Under the pieces are notes generated by a model. That model worked only from the letters and a program-made list of their open reading frames with translations. It had not been told where the DNA came from and did no database searches. This document shows positions 1 through 13,122 of a stretch of 64,000 bases of DNA, one piece after another. The stretch spans positions 19,094,342-19,158,341 of the forward strand of contig NC_135549.1 in assembly GCF_964340395.1 (NCBI RefSeq), read 5' to 3'. This DNA comes from Glandiceps talaboti (taxonomy: Eukaryota > Hemichordata > Enteropneusta > Spengelidae). The translations under genes and the position numbers were made by a program. How positions within the stretch are numbered: position 1 is the stretch's first letter; each line of letters begins with the position of its first letter.

Positions 1-194
1 GAGGTTGCCAAATGACATTTCGGTTATCATAACTTTGCACTGTGGTAGGTGCAAATCGAAGGTTATATGGATGATTATTGTTCCCCTCGGTGTCCTGAAC
101 AAGAAACCATTAAATGTCACTCTGCATATCTTTCAATTTGCATAAATAAAATATGATCATTTTATACAAATTTTGGCCATTTGGCAGCACATTA

Positions 195-1964
195 GGGAGC
201 CTTCAGTATTTACAGGGGGCCGGAGGAAATCACACGTGGTCTTTTAAGTAAAATATGACTCTCCCCCCCCCCCCGGGCCCCCCATTCTCCATTTGTAAAG
301 GTGACCATTCCCTTTGTCCCATTTTGTAAAACATGACCCTCCCCCCCTCCCCGGCCCATGAAAATTGCATATACTGAACATTAATCCATTATATGTATAC
401 ATACAAATTAAATGATTTTGACTCTGTATTAGAAAGCAATCACTGATTATTATTTATGACAGTATGAGATTCATATTATATTGCAGAAATAATGTATATT
501 CATTGTTCCATTTAATGATATTTATTTGTTTATTTTTTATGCAGAGTTTAATTTTGCAACGATTCAGAGGGAGAATGACTATGTGCAGTACAGATTTGAA
601 AGGCTATATATGTCCCTTACATAAATCTCTCACTAGATTCTTGTCAGAATCTACTGAGAATCTCGTAAGAATCTCATAATAATCTATCAGATATTTATAT
701 GCAAATTAGAGAGAAAATAATGAGAATCTAGTAAGAATCTAATAAGAATCTAGTAAATTATCCATTAGATATTTGTATGCAAATTAGCGAGAAAACAGAA
801 TCTAGCTAGTAAGAATCTAGTGAGAATCTAGTGAATTATCTATTTGAATTGAATTGAATTGAATTGAATTGAATTGAATTGAATTGTTTATTCACCAGAT
901 ACAAAACAGAAGAACATCTTTATTTACATTTCAGAAAGGAGGCTGATTGGATAATATATCTGGTGAGGGCCACAGAAATAGTTCGATCTGAACTAGTCTA
1001 GTCTGTGTCCCTGATAGATATTTGTAGGCAAATTAGCGAGAAAACAATCTATTGAGAATCTAGTAAGAATCTAGTGAATTATCTATTAGCAATGTTTATA
1101 CAAATTAGCAAGAAAACTGAGAATCTAGTAAGAATCTAGTAAATTATCTACTAGTTATTGTATGCAATTTAGCGAGAAAACGGTGAGAATCTAGTAAGAA
1201 TCTAGCAAATTATCTATTAGATAATTGTATGCAAATTAGCGAGAAAACAGTGAGAATCTAGTAAGAAACTAGCGAGAATCTAGTAATAATCTATCAGATA
1301 TTTGTATGCAAATCTTTGAAAATATAGTAGAGTCTGATAAGAATCTATAGACTATCAGAATCCTATTGGCTGTCCTCATTCCCTACAGAAAGAAAATCTT
1401 CAAAATAGTGTATTATGTAATGAGAGTTATCACCAGTGTGTGCATATACATTGGCACTCACAGCAATGTGTGAAAAAGTGTACCTGAACATGCAAGATAT
1501 GTAAATCTGTTGAAGCTTGCCAGTACAAATGTGTGCCTGTTTAGGATGTAAATTATAGAGGGAGAACGCCAATGTGCAGTACATATTTGAAAGGTTATAC
1601 ATGAACGAGTGATAAACTTGGCACCGTTTACTATAACTGTTAATCGTATGTAGACATTTTAACAACAACATTCACGGAGAGTGTGAGTAATAGGCGAGAT
1701 GCACACTAAATAAAATGCATCGTTTTATTAAACAATTTTCTTACAGTATATGTATTTGTTTTACTCGTAAAAATTAATGTTGGGTGGTCATCTCACTTTT
1801 ACATCTCAAAACACACAAAACAAATTGACAATAATTGAATCTTAAATTTGGTCACAAAACTACGGGATTTCAAAATGTGACCCTCCCTCAAGAAAAGGTT
1901 TGTAAAATGTGAACCCCCCCCCCCCATACCTCCGGCCCTCCCCCTGTAAATACTGAAAGCTCTC
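195..1964. mobile_element. Non-autonomous DNA transposon, PIF/Harbinger-like
   Basis: The ends form an imperfect terminal inverted repeat of roughly 30-40 bp. The left end begins gggagccttcagtatttaca; the right end read in reverse begins gagagctttcagtatttaca, and both continue into a ggccggagg block. A TTA triplet flanks each end (192-194 and 1965-1967), matching the 3-bp TWA target duplication of the PIF/Harbinger superfamily. No transposase reading frame is present, so the element would depend on a partner. Its interior is mostly a degenerate minisatellite. The superfamily assignment is inference from TIR start and TSD only. Confidence 0.6.
650..1345. repeat. Degenerate minisatellite inside the transposon
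   Basis: Units of about 60-70 bp combine gagaatctagtaagaatcta with a second half of the type tatttgtatgcaaattagcg. At least seven diverged units are visible. The array is interrupted at about 841-1014 by unrelated DNA that starts with a (gaatt)n microsatellite (844-885), probably a later insertion. Confidence 0.7.
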
Positions 1965-1967
1965 TTA

Positions 1968-3561
1968 CCATGTACATGGATGGGTCAGTGGCCACAATTG
2001 TACACTACTGTACACAAGCTTTTGAGATAATCGAACATTTTTTAGCAATACAAAAAAAAATGTCAAATATTTAACATGCATATATAGTTACTATTATATG
2101 TGATCGCCATCATTGTTCAGTAAATGTTAGTGTGTGTTGAATATTACAACATATAGATGTATTCACCTTTTTTTACAACATTGGGAAAACTCGTTCATAT
2201 CGTTTCTAAAATAATTAGGATATTCATGTGGACATCAAATACATCATTGCGTTCGTTCTCACTGACTTGTGTATACATTCTCTTAAAAATCTCCATTTTG
2301 TTCCGAGTATCGCATTTTTCAAGACGCGGATCCCAGATCTATCAGAGCCCAGACACTTTTCTAGAGTAGTCTGAGATCAGTTAGTAGGTCGACAGGTATA
2401 CATTACATGTATGTATGCCAGTCCGTGACATCGTAATTGATATTCTTCATGCGTTTTCAGTCTCCACGCACCTCTAGTTCTTTTCAGCAACTCATGAAAA
2501 GGCAGAATGCAAATAGTAGGACACACTATTTTGCATAGTGTGAATACGTAGTTAGCAGCGCCCATGTACATTGCAATTCATCGGACAAAACACAAAGACG
2601 CAAATGTGTATTGCAGGTTAGTATGATGGAAATGTCCCCTTGAGACTCCTTCGTTAATTTGTTATGGTATATGAATGGCAGGTGATTGTAATAATTATGC
2701 TAACAACACCACAATCACTGTACTAAAACTGTTACCCTTTTCAAAATGTTCCAAACAAAACACAGGTAGTACAACTTGAAAACACGTAAACAAGTCACAG
2801 CCCACACATGATACACCGTATATGCGACCATTCCTAACAAACACGCAATTTACACGCAATTTGTTGTTTTGTCCTGTATATATAATGTTGATCAATCAAC
2901 ACAAAGATAGGTAATAGATTGCATTTCGTGGTAGGTTGAAAGAATAGACGAGATTATGTACGTCCAACAATGCAGGTACAATATATTACTAACATTTGCA
3001 TACTCTGAAAAAGTGAAGGAACAATAATACAATGACCTTGTTCACCACTATTGTAGCATTTTATAGTCTCCCTGCCAGATTCGTAGTCTAGCTGATTTTG
3101 ATTTGATTTGATTTGTTTTACTTGGCAAAAAAATATTCGGAAAAACACAAACTAAAACGGATATACAATAAAACAACCACATTCGCAGGAAAGACAAAAC
3201 AGACAGATCACTGAATAACTATGCCGAGGATGACACAAAAAGTGTTAACAACTTTCATTGTATTCCCATTGTGGTCCACTCACATATATCACACAATGGA
3301 TAAGAAAACGGTAAAATACAATACATAACAGACACAATATACTAAAAAGACAAAAGCCAACACAACTACATATGGATGCAAATGAAAGTAGAACGCGACC
3401 AGACTATCGGAAATAAACGAACAAAGTTTCATCTAGTTGGGCTTCCTTTATAGCTTTTGCTGACCTTTGTCTCTCATCCTCTGCTGCAGCGCTGCTAAAA
3501 AATGACCCCCGACGCTCCGTCAAGTTCATCTGTGTTTTACTGTAGGTAACCATCACTAGTC
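1968..3561. other. Intergenic DNA upstream of the P450 gene
   Basis: No convincing coding sequence is seen on either strand; open frames here are short, lack family signatures and have no paired splice sites. The last few hundred bases before 3562 must hold the P450 promoter and 5' leader, but I see no clear TATA box or initiator to mark a transcription start. Confidence 0.5.
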
Positions 3562-3832
3562 ATGATGTACGAATTGCTGGCAGTGGTATTTGCTATTGGT
3601 GTGTTGTTGTGGCTAATGCAACGAACGAAACTTCCGAAAAACTATCCAAAAGGTCCTCCTGGCTGGCCATTTATTGGCAATCTCTTCCAACTTGGTCCAG
3701 CGGTTCCCTTGAGAATGACCCAATACAGCAAACAATACGGTACGGAAAAGTTTCTTGCAATCACCATTGCTGAGTGCACATGGAAATAGATTTAGTTTCC
3801 TTAAAGGGGTTTTTCACCACAAACATCAATCG

Positions 3833-3888
<56 letters not shown>

Positions 3889-5240
3889 ATCGATCAATCG
3901 ATCAATTGCATGCTTGCTATCCCCTGTGGTTAAAGAAGTATGTACTGTATACATTTTATGACGTTGTGCCTGGAATTCCTTAGACGTTGTGAATCACTGA
4001 GAGGTGAATGTGTTGCCCCTTTCCCTCATGCACACGTTTTAAATTGAGAACAAAAACGTATCAAAAAGATGAAAACGTTGGGTATATGATTGCGTTCATT
4101 TAATAATAGTTATCTCTACATCTCACCTGTAATAACTAGAGCATTTGCAATTGATGTCAAAGTCTATTTCAATCGTAACTCTACAGGTGCAGTGTATAGT
4201 TTGAAATTACTGGATAAGAATATTGTGGTGTTGAATACCTACAAGGTATTACATGAAGCAATGATCGAGAAGAAGAGCGACTTTGCTGGCCGACCACCAC
4301 ATCTAACATGGAACATACTAAGTGGTCTAAGAAGCGTTACATTTCAAGATTATTCTGCGGCATTCAAGATGAAACGTAGACTGACTATGAACGGATTGAG
4401 ACTCTTCGGTACACAGAAATGGACTGCAATCGTTACAGAGGAAGTTGAAAAGTTAATAGGTAATGTATGAATCACGGTATACATATAATACTACTGTAAT
4501 TCAAGTTTCTTGGCGACTAAAACGAAAAGAGAACGTGAGAACAATGTCAGATAATTACCACTAGAACCTTTCGAAAAAAAATGTTGATATAAACTTCGTC
4601 AGGAGTCACTACATTTGTGCCTTAAACTTCTTACTGGTGGCAACCTCTTTTTACCTCCCGCTGTTTATGTACAGATTCTAGTTAACTCTCTTTTCTTTAT
4701 CATATTATTAAATGCTAAGTCAGTACTTCATGATTTTCCCCAACTGCTCTGCACACCTTGCTAGGCTATGGTCTCTCACAACACAGAGACCAAGTATTAA
4801 TTAAAAACATATCGTACATGGACTTGTTCCACAGACTCATTCACACAGAAATCGTCTTCTAGTTTCGATCCACATTGGTTGATCCATTTAGCAGCATTCA
4901 ATGTAGTATGCAGACTGGCCGTGGGAAGATCTTACACCAATGATGATCCTGAATTTCTAGAGTACATTAGTATGACCAATGCTCAAGTTAAAGAACTGGA
5001 TGGAGGACTTGCACTTGGTAAGGATGGGAATTAGTTTGGGTTCGTGTTTTAATTTTTTTTTTTAAAAGCATGTAAACGCGAATCTTGACTTTGTATTGTT
5101 AGGCCAATCATAGTATAGCTCTCGTGACTTGGAAATCTTGGAAATGGGTGGGTTAGCTCTAGAGAATGCATACATACACGCATATCATGGCATGGCATGC
5201 GCATGAAAGAAAAGAAGGAAGGAAGGAAGGAAGGAAGGGA

Positions 5241-5303
<63 letters not shown>

Positions 5304-8300
5304 CGAAAGAACGAAAGAACGAACCAAGGAATGAATGGATGGATGGATGGATGGATGGATGGATGGATGGATGGACGAATGAACAGATGGATGGATGGGT
5401 GGGTGGGTGGATGAAACTTACTCTATCAGAAGCATGAAACTTTATATCATATGAATCATGTTAATGACTTAATATGTTATCCCGTGACATCATTGCATAG
5501 ACTAGTTAGTTCACACACGTATACTACTACATACAACACCAAAGGATTCAATGATTATTTCAGCATACACTTGCATGTATCCACACATCTTTTCTTTCCA
5601 ATACATGTCAATTTCTATTCGAAAGAACCAATTTCCTTCATAGCTTCTGTTCGGTTAACTGGGGAGGAAACTTATCTCAATGATATCAACATAGGTGATA
5701 AGTTGTATTCAATACCATTATATTGCGAGTTTTATTTTTCCATACCCAAGTTTGTATTTTTTATTTTTTATTAGTATTATTCAATGCAACTGCAAGACAA
5801 TACGTAGGAAAACAATACACTACAGAAAAAAAGCACAGGAAATGCAGAGAGGTTTGGTTAATAACTTAATCACAGAAATAAAAACTAATCCCTACCCAGA
5901 TGAAAAAACAGTTGCATGACTTACAGTAACGTAATAATTACAAAGCTAATGATTCCAAATTTATGCTCAGGGCTCCCCTGCGAGCAAATTTAATTTCCAT
6001 ATCTCTAACACTTTTGAGATAACTAATAAATGATCCAAAATTGGAGTTTGGACACCTACCAATCAACTGAGCTTATACAAAAAAAATTGCCCAAGATGAT
6101 AAAGTGATTAACTAAATTGAAGATTTTGGCGCAAATGCCAAACTTACCAAAAATCACATTTGACATAGACAAAATGAATATCACCTGAACAAAATCAAGG
6201 AGTAAAATAAACTTGTCCCAAAAAAATTAGCTGCAAATCTTCATTTTCCGGGCACCAGTTGCAACAGTTGATGTCTTTTATTCTCCATGTATTTAATTTC
6301 TGGTTTGTGGCGAGGCTGTTATGCAAGATTTTAAACTAAAAATTCCTGATTTTTTCCTCCTTGGTTACACACTAAATGAAAGATTCCATATACTGTAGTT
6401 TTCCAGTCAAACTGTGAACAATCAAAGGAGGAATCCCATTTCCCCGATACCGTTGGAGCTTGAAGAACAGAGTGTAATAACAAATCATATACTTCCTTTG
6501 TAGTAACCTTATCAAGCCGTTTTTCTCCAACTTTACGAACAAAGCGATTCACATTAGGTGTTTGATGGGAAAATGTGATCTCATCTCTGTCTTCCACTTA
6601 GGATTGCATCAAATAAACCAGCATAAGATAAAAAGTCAATTTCAATATGAAATTTCTGTTTGAAATCATTCCAAGATCAAACAGATCGCTGATGTATAGT
6701 ATACCCCGATCATACAGCCTTCTAAAAGTTTTATTCAATACCATTGCGAGTTAGTTAAACGTAATGTTTAATAAATTTATAATTATGTCATTTTTCTTCA
6801 GATTATGCAAATTGGTTAACACCTTTCTACTCTCGTAAGTTGAAGAAACTCCGGGAAATTGGAACCGTAAGATCACAGTTTATGGAAAACAAAATGAAAC
6901 ATCACATGGCAACACTAGATCGTGATAAACCACGTGATTTAATAGATATCGTCTTGATTGCCAAGGAAAATCTTGAAAAGAATCCAACTCCTGGTTTGAA
7001 AGTTGACGATGTCTTTAGTTATAGTGACCAAGTTCAGTTTGCTATGGGAGTCATTACCCCTGGTAAGTACCTATCTGATCTAGACTGACCAAGTTCAGTT
7101 TGCTATGGGAGTCAGTGCCCCTTGTGAGTACCTACCCGGTCTACACTGACCAAGTTCAGTTTACTCTGGGAGTACATTACCCCTGGTAGCTTAGGTACCT
7201 TCTTGGTCTATATCGCCCAAGGTCAGTTTGCTATATGGGAGTCATTACCACGGGTGGGTACCTACCTGATATACACTGACCAAGTCCAGTTTGCTATGGG
7301 AGTCATTACCACTAAGTACCTACCTGGTCTATATCTACCAAGTTCAGTTTGCTATGGGAGTCATTACCACTGATAAGTACCTACCTGGTCTATATCTACC
7401 AAGTTCAGTTTGCTATGGGAATCATTACCACTGATAAGTACCTACCTGGTCTATATCTACCAAGTTCAGTTTGCTATGGGAATCATTACCACTGATAAGT
7501 ACCTACCTGGTCTATATCTACCAAGTTCAGTTTGCTATGGGAATCATTACCACTGATAAGTACCTACCTGGTCTATATCTACCAAGTTCAGTTTGCTATG
7601 GGAGTCATTACCACTGGTAAGTAAAATGTACCTACCTGGTCTATATCGACCATGTTCAGGTTGCTATTGGAGCCCTTACCCCTGGTAAGTAATCTATACC
7701 ATGTAATCGACCAAAGAGACTAAACAGTATCTATCTTCTTTGAGACTACAAAGATATTGTCAATAGAAATCGTTCAGGGGACTTGGGTAGATGGTGCAAA
7801 GAATGCATTAGCTCTCTGACCAGTATTAAATTATCATGTTCCTGTACTACAAGCAACCCAGGTTGAACGCGTTAGAACAAAAAATATTAGTATTTGCTGG
7901 TCGTTCTAATGTCACTATATATTTCCCGATCCCTTTCGCATATTATGCTTTGGGACGTATAATTATATTATAATTACAAGAGGGTGTTGTCCACTATTCA
8001 TCGACAAGGCCCAAAGGTTACTCATATTTTCCTAAGCTGAACAAAAAAATAATGCTCGGGAATATGTACGGTTTTTGAGCTACCCGGGAGTAATTCTTTC
8101 GAGCTTCCCTATCGTATATATACATGTATGCTACATGTATTAAACAGTAACTTGTATATTTTGCAGGGTCAGAAACAGTCGTCAGTGCTATAAAGTGGCT
8201 TCTCGTAGAACTGTGTTTGCATCCTGAGGTACAAAAGAAGCTACATCGAGAACTGGATGAAGTCGTCGGTCCTGATCGTAAACCAGTTTATAGCGATCGA

Positions 8301-8759
8301 GAACACCTTCCTTTCCTCCAGTCTGCTATATATGAGAATATGCGCCTGTATTCAGTTGAACCACTCGCCATTATGCACCGTACAATTCGAGACACAACTG
8401 TCGATGGCTATCAAATTCCAAGCGATACCTATGTCATTGCAAACCTGTGGGCCATAGATCACGATGACGGTGTTTTTGAAGATCCCCACAGTTTCAAAGC
8501 TGACCGCTTTATCAACCCGAATACTGGTTGTTGTATGGCATACAAAGAAATGAATTTCGCACCATTTGGGTTAGGTCAGCGTGCGTGCTTGGGTGAAGCG
8601 ATTGGGCGTATTGAATACTTCTTAATAGCTGCAAATCTAATGCACGAGTTCAGTTTTTCATTTCCAACTGGGCAGGAGAAACCAAGGGCTAATTTTGGCA
8701 TGACTACTTTCCCAGAGCCCTTTGAAATTTTAGTGAAGAAGAGATCTAAGGAGGCCTAA
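3562..8759 (+). CDS. Clan-2 cytochrome P450 (CYP1/CYP2/CYP17-like), 5 exons, 495 aa
   Basis: Exons: 3562-3739, 4187-4459, 4835-5017, 6802-7062, 8167-8759. All four introns are GT-AG and phase 1, giving 1488 nt including the stop. The protein starts with a hydrophobic signal anchor (about residues 2-19) and a [12 protein letters not shown] hinge, as in ER-membrane microsomal P450s. Exon 3 has the DDPEF block typical of clan 2. The K-helix ExxR is E355-NM-R358, followed by a DRF meander motif (411-413). The haem loop [10 protein letters not shown] places the thiolate ligand at Cys439. The I-helix reads PGSET (298-302), where the usual residue before the glycine is alanine. The expected role is NADPH-P450-reductase-dependent monooxygenation of a small lipophilic compound or steroid; the substrate cannot be read from sequence. 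ATG codons at 3562 and 3565 are adjacent, and the first is used. Length and motifs suggest an intact gene. Confidence 0.93.
3824..3905. repeat. (ATCA)n microsatellite in P450 intron 1
   Basis: About 18-20 tandem copies of a caat-type tetranucleotide. It creates spurious serine/isoleucine/asparagine-rich open frames and lies within intron 1 of the P450. Confidence 0.9.
5214..5411. repeat. Compound tetranucleotide microsatellite in P450 intron 3
   Basis: Three arrays follow one another: (ggaa)n, then (gatt)n for about 60 bp, then a short gaac-rich spacer and (ggat)n to about 5411. Confidence 0.9.
7021..7720 (+). repeat. Minisatellite derived from P450 exon 4 end and its splice donor
   Basis: About 11 units of 58-67 bp. 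Unit 1 is the 3' end of exon 4 (its final codons read [13 protein letters not shown]), the donor gtaagt and the first bases of intron 4. The following units copy this whole block, e.g. accaagttcagtttgctatg followed by a former donor and tacctacctggtctatat. Units 6-9 are almost identical, indicating recent homogenisation. The last two units keep a sequence of the form ctg|gtaagt (near 7617 and 7685), so they could act as decoy donors. A tga at 7086-7088, in frame with exon 4, means any such use would truncate the enzyme before the haem loop. Confidence 0.9.
8003..8076 (+). repeat. Partial copy of a dispersed palindromic element (P450 intron 4)
   Basis: The block gacaaggcccaaaggttact followed by catatttt and a gctgaacaaa stretch matches copies at 59811-59890 (+) and 40501-40573 (-). 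Only one arm of the element is recognisable here. Confidence 0.5.
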
Positions 8760-9816
8760 TATATCAACCAAGTCGGTGCTAGAGCCAAAATTCTTCAAGC
8801 ACCTGCATATTACCCCCACACGATACTTTTTGGCAGGTCGTACAGGTAGCTCTATTGTACGGTAATTTATATTCAGCGTCATGTGAGGAAATTAAGGATT
8901 AAAAAAATGCTTATTTAAAATGTAAACTCCATGTTAACCTTATCCATGTACCAGTGTCACTTTTCCTGTTTTATGTTCTAGTTTCTCTTCAAAGGTACGT
9001 CAAAGAAAGATTTGTAACACCACTTATAATATTGTGGTTTCCCATTCTTTTGATTACTTTACTGCATTTAATATTTAAAACCTCCAAAAAACATTATGTG
9101 CTCTAATATCCAGAGTCTAGACTCTCTACGTTTAACCTGTCATTGACGAGTATCTCCGATTATTTCATAACAGGTTGGCAACATGAAGAAACGTTTAATG
9201 AATCCTAGGCCTTTTTATGAAATGTAATGACTTTGCTTATATAAAACCTAGATAATATTATGGTATTCTAATGTCAGTGCATCCCTGATGGCATTATCTA
9301 CTTGCGTTACGAAGACTACGAAATTGAGCTGTGCAGTGAAGTTTCTTTTGCATTTCTTTGTTACACTGATCCTAAAATGTCGATGTTGAGTAAACTTCTG
9401 TGGCTTCATCAAAACTTCAGTTCCTATGTGACTGAGACTTTGTAGCTGACTGTGTATGTGAATGTTGCTATTGTGTCACTCAGTGGGGATGACTGGTCAG
9501 CTTTGATAAGTAGTAACAGTGTGTTTAGAATGTAGACATTGAATGAAGTTCAGTCTGGTGGCCAACACTTCAGTTCTAATTGTATCTTAGTACCAGACTC
9601 TGTGTGTGAGCTGTTATTGTGTCACTCAGTGGGGATAATTGGTCAGCATTGATAAGGATATCATATCCAATTACTTCTAATGTTGTCTTGCTCATAAAAA
9701 ACGTATATGTGCCCAGTAAAGTGTCCAAGCAATTAATAATTCTGTAGTTACACAATTGAAGACAAAATACAGATTGCCTTGGCATGCTCATTTTATGTTT
9801 GTTTGTTTTTCGGTAT
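8760..9816. other. P450 3' flank
   Basis: Non-coding. No canonical aataaa lies close behind the stop, so the cleavage site is unresolved. Two diverged direct copies of a block containing tgtgtcactcagtggggat occur at about 9470-9510 and 9615-9650. Confidence 0.5.
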
Positions 9817-10280
9817 ACTAAATTATGTCATCGAATTACGCATACTCAGACTAAATTGTGTCATCGAATTGTGCATACTCAGACTACATTATGTCATCAA
9901 ATTATGCATACTCAATCTAAATTATGTCATCAAATTATGCATACTCAGACTAAATTATGTCATCAAATTGTGCATACTCAGACTAAATTATGTCATCAAA
10001 TTGTGCATACTCAGACTAAATTATGTCATCAAATTGTGCATACTCAGACTAAATTATGTCATCGAATTGTGCATACTCAGACTAAATTATGTCATCAAAT
10101 TATGTCATCAAATTATGCATACTCAGACTAAATTATGCCATCAAATTGTGCATACTCAAACTAAATTATGTCATCAAATTATGCATACTCAGACTAAATT
10201 ATGTCATCAAATTGTGCATACTCAGACTAAATTATGTCATCAAATTGTGCATACTCAGACTAAATTATGCCATCAAATTG
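9817..10280. repeat. 33-bp minisatellite, about 14 units
   Basis: The unit is a 33-mer beginning actaaattatgtcatcaaat and ending catactcag, with variants gaattg/aaattat. One unit carries an internal partial duplication (about 10089-10118). Because 33 is a multiple of three and units lack stops in several frames, the array produces long open frames in more than one + frame. These have no start context, splice context or family similarity and are treated as non-coding. Confidence 0.9.
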
Positions 10281-13122
10281 TTTGTGTATGAACATCTAAA
10301 TAGTTACAAAGTATGAGTTCAGCCAATGTTTCTGGTTGTCAAGTGGGAGCACTTTGTATAATTCTTTATGCTTCAATGCATAGGAATTTTCTAACCAGTT
10401 GTGATTGCAGGAATACAAACCAAAACATTTTTTTTTATCTTGTCCATATACAGGATTACCTTATGGCAATTCCACATACATTTTTGTTCACAAGAATTAC
10501 TCAAGATACTAACCTATTAACGAGAAATTTGCATCTGAAATAAAATCATAAAATCTTTAAACTATTGCTAATACTTTGTTCAAGAAAACTGACTTATTCT
10601 CAATTAAAATTAAGAAAAAACAACTCTCTCTAGAAGACAGTCATTAATATTCATCGGATTATTACCAAAACCTAATCAGTTCTGGCCATAACCCTATGGA
10701 ACATGTCTATGAAATTTTGTTTGAATTGATGCAGCCGTTTTTTTCGGAAATGGTGATACAGACACACACACACACGCACAGACTTCATCGCTTTATTAAA
10801 ACCTTCCTTACGGAAGGTAAAAATGCTATCATAATTATGCCATTTTAGAATACAATATGGCTGCCAAACACTGTTAATTCTATGACAAAATAAGAAATAA
10901 CTATTTCCTTGAATACAAAACAGAGGACCCTAAAACTTCTTTCATTATTTCAAGTGGACCAGATGTAAGCTTTCATATGGCAAATTTTGGAGAGATTTTA
11001 CGAAATTTCATTTTCAGTGAAATTCGTCCCTGTTACATTCTACCTGAAACAGTGAAAGTAGCTTTGAGCTCAGTAGGACTATCATGGAAGTACCACCCAC
11101 TGTAATAATTCCATGGACTAACGTATACAGGAAGTAAAATCTATTTCCCTATCTCGTCATATAGACAATATTATCGATTATCAAAAGACTGAAACACAAT
11201 TTTGAATACCTTCGTCCAGAGCCAGAGTATACATTTTGATGATACTTAAACACAAAACTGCCCTATATAAAGAGGATTCTGGCTAATCTATGCAAATACA
11301 GGAAATTCAGACTGCTGTAGAGAGCACTACCTTCTGGGTCTTGTTTTCAGCATTTTTTCTGTGCTCCGAGAAACACACAGGATATTGTGAATGTCGTCGG
11401 ATGGTAACTTGATACACAAATTAGTTGAAAATCAGTCTATTTGTTTCATAGAATGAAAAAACCTTTTAAAATAAGACAAATTCCCCTGCAAACAGCTGTT
11501 TAGATTGTGTGTCACTCAGGATTATTCAAATATGCGGCATTTGCATGTAAACAACCCAGATAGGGAATGTTTATATTTTGGTGATTACTTGCCAGTGAGT
11601 CATTACAAGTTCTCCACCTCCAAACATACAGTCAGTCATATGCAAAATAGGGTCCCAGGCACCGACAGTCATACCTTTAACTGTAATTAGGGTTCCATGC
11701 TAGGGCAGACCATAAAAAAGTCACTGGTGGTACTTAATGATTTCTACTAATACACTTCGCAGGTCAGTGAAATATGCAGTCTGTAAGATGTGACATGTCA
11801 TGCCACACCTATCAGCCAGCACCCATGTATCAAGGCACCAAGGATGGGACTATTAAAGTCCACTGGGTACCATATGGGTCTCTTCTCATACATAATAAAT
11901 ATAAAACATATAAAACACTCCCTGAAAATAGAATACAGCAGTTGCAAAGTTATAAGTTTCAACTGTTCATTCTTACATGAAAATACTTTTTATTTATACA
12001 AAAATAAATCCAAAAAAATCTACAAAATAGAAAGAACAGTGTGTAGAACAATAACACATATAAAGGAATTGAGGGTACTTTTGTATATGACAATCCCCAA
12101 CTCTGATTGTTCAGCTAAGATATTATGCACTTCGCATAATACATACAGTCCGGTGTGATTCTCAGTACATCATTAAAAGTCGGGGATGTAGCTAATTTTG
12201 CATGTATGTAGAAAATGTCAAAAAGTAGGCAGTAATATATACAAGTCAATATTTGTGTTTGTGTTTCGAACAAAAGTTTAATCATACTATGGTTTACCAC
12301 TGAACACAGATGAATTTTTTAATTTTTAATATTAAGATAAAGTAGAATTACAAAATGTAGTCAGTGAAATGTAAGAAAGTAGTTGGTCATATTATTTTTT
12401 TTGATCACTCCTGTCTACACCACCGAGAAAAGCAGCATTAAAATGTGTTTAAATATTATAAAATAATAAAATAATAGATTTTGAATTCCCAAGTATGGTA
12501 CATTGCAGCCTAGGAAGTTAATTCTTTGAGCAAGATTTTTAGGATCAATTTACTCCTGAATTTTAAATAAAATTATATATCAGGCTTTAATTCTTATCAA
12601 TATTAATTGTGACAAATGCCATTTTTATCTCTTGAATACAAATAATCATCAATGTTGTTGTTGAATGACAATATTCATATTAATGCAAATAAAAAGATTC
12701 CCCATTTTGAAACTTGTCAATATGCAAGTGGGCTTCAAAATGTTTGTGTCAAATGCACCATTCAAGTGCCAGTAAATTTAAAATGCCAACTGCTGAATGA
12801 AGGTATTTACAGAAAATTATCTGCTTTGGACTATTTATCACCTGCAAATGCCAATAACTATCTGCAACTTCCTCGACTTGGTTGCAAATTGCTTCTTACA
12901 TGGCCTCAATGACACTACTCTTATCAAATAAACATGAAGACCCGACAGAAAAAGTTGTGTCAAGTTTCTAGAATAGTGAGCACTTGATTTTTGATAAAGG
13001 TATTTATATGTTTCTAAATATATTCTGCTATTTCATGGCAGTGGCTCCCATTTTAATAGTCAATATTTGATTCTAGTATCTAACATATACAAGACTATGT
13101 TTTAATATCATGATAATATACT
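10281..13122. other. Intergenic DNA between P450 and POT1 (convergent 3' ends)
   Basis: No gene recognised. At about 10690-10830 is a repeat module ending in gatacag(ac)n and a short aaccttccttacggaaggt palindrome. Its phrase tttgaattgatgcagccg resembles the module at about 53500 before another (ca)n run. The part next to 13738 should include the POT1 3' UTR. Confidence 0.5.

Noticed and set aside
3755-3983. Overlapping serine/asparagine/isoleucine-rich open frames
   Set aside because: They are translations of the (atca)n microsatellite inside P450 intron 1.
9779-10316. Repetitive protein of up to 170 aa
   Set aside because: The 33-bp minisatellite is open in several + frames at once, as expected of a triplet-multiple repeat; there is no sign of codon selection.
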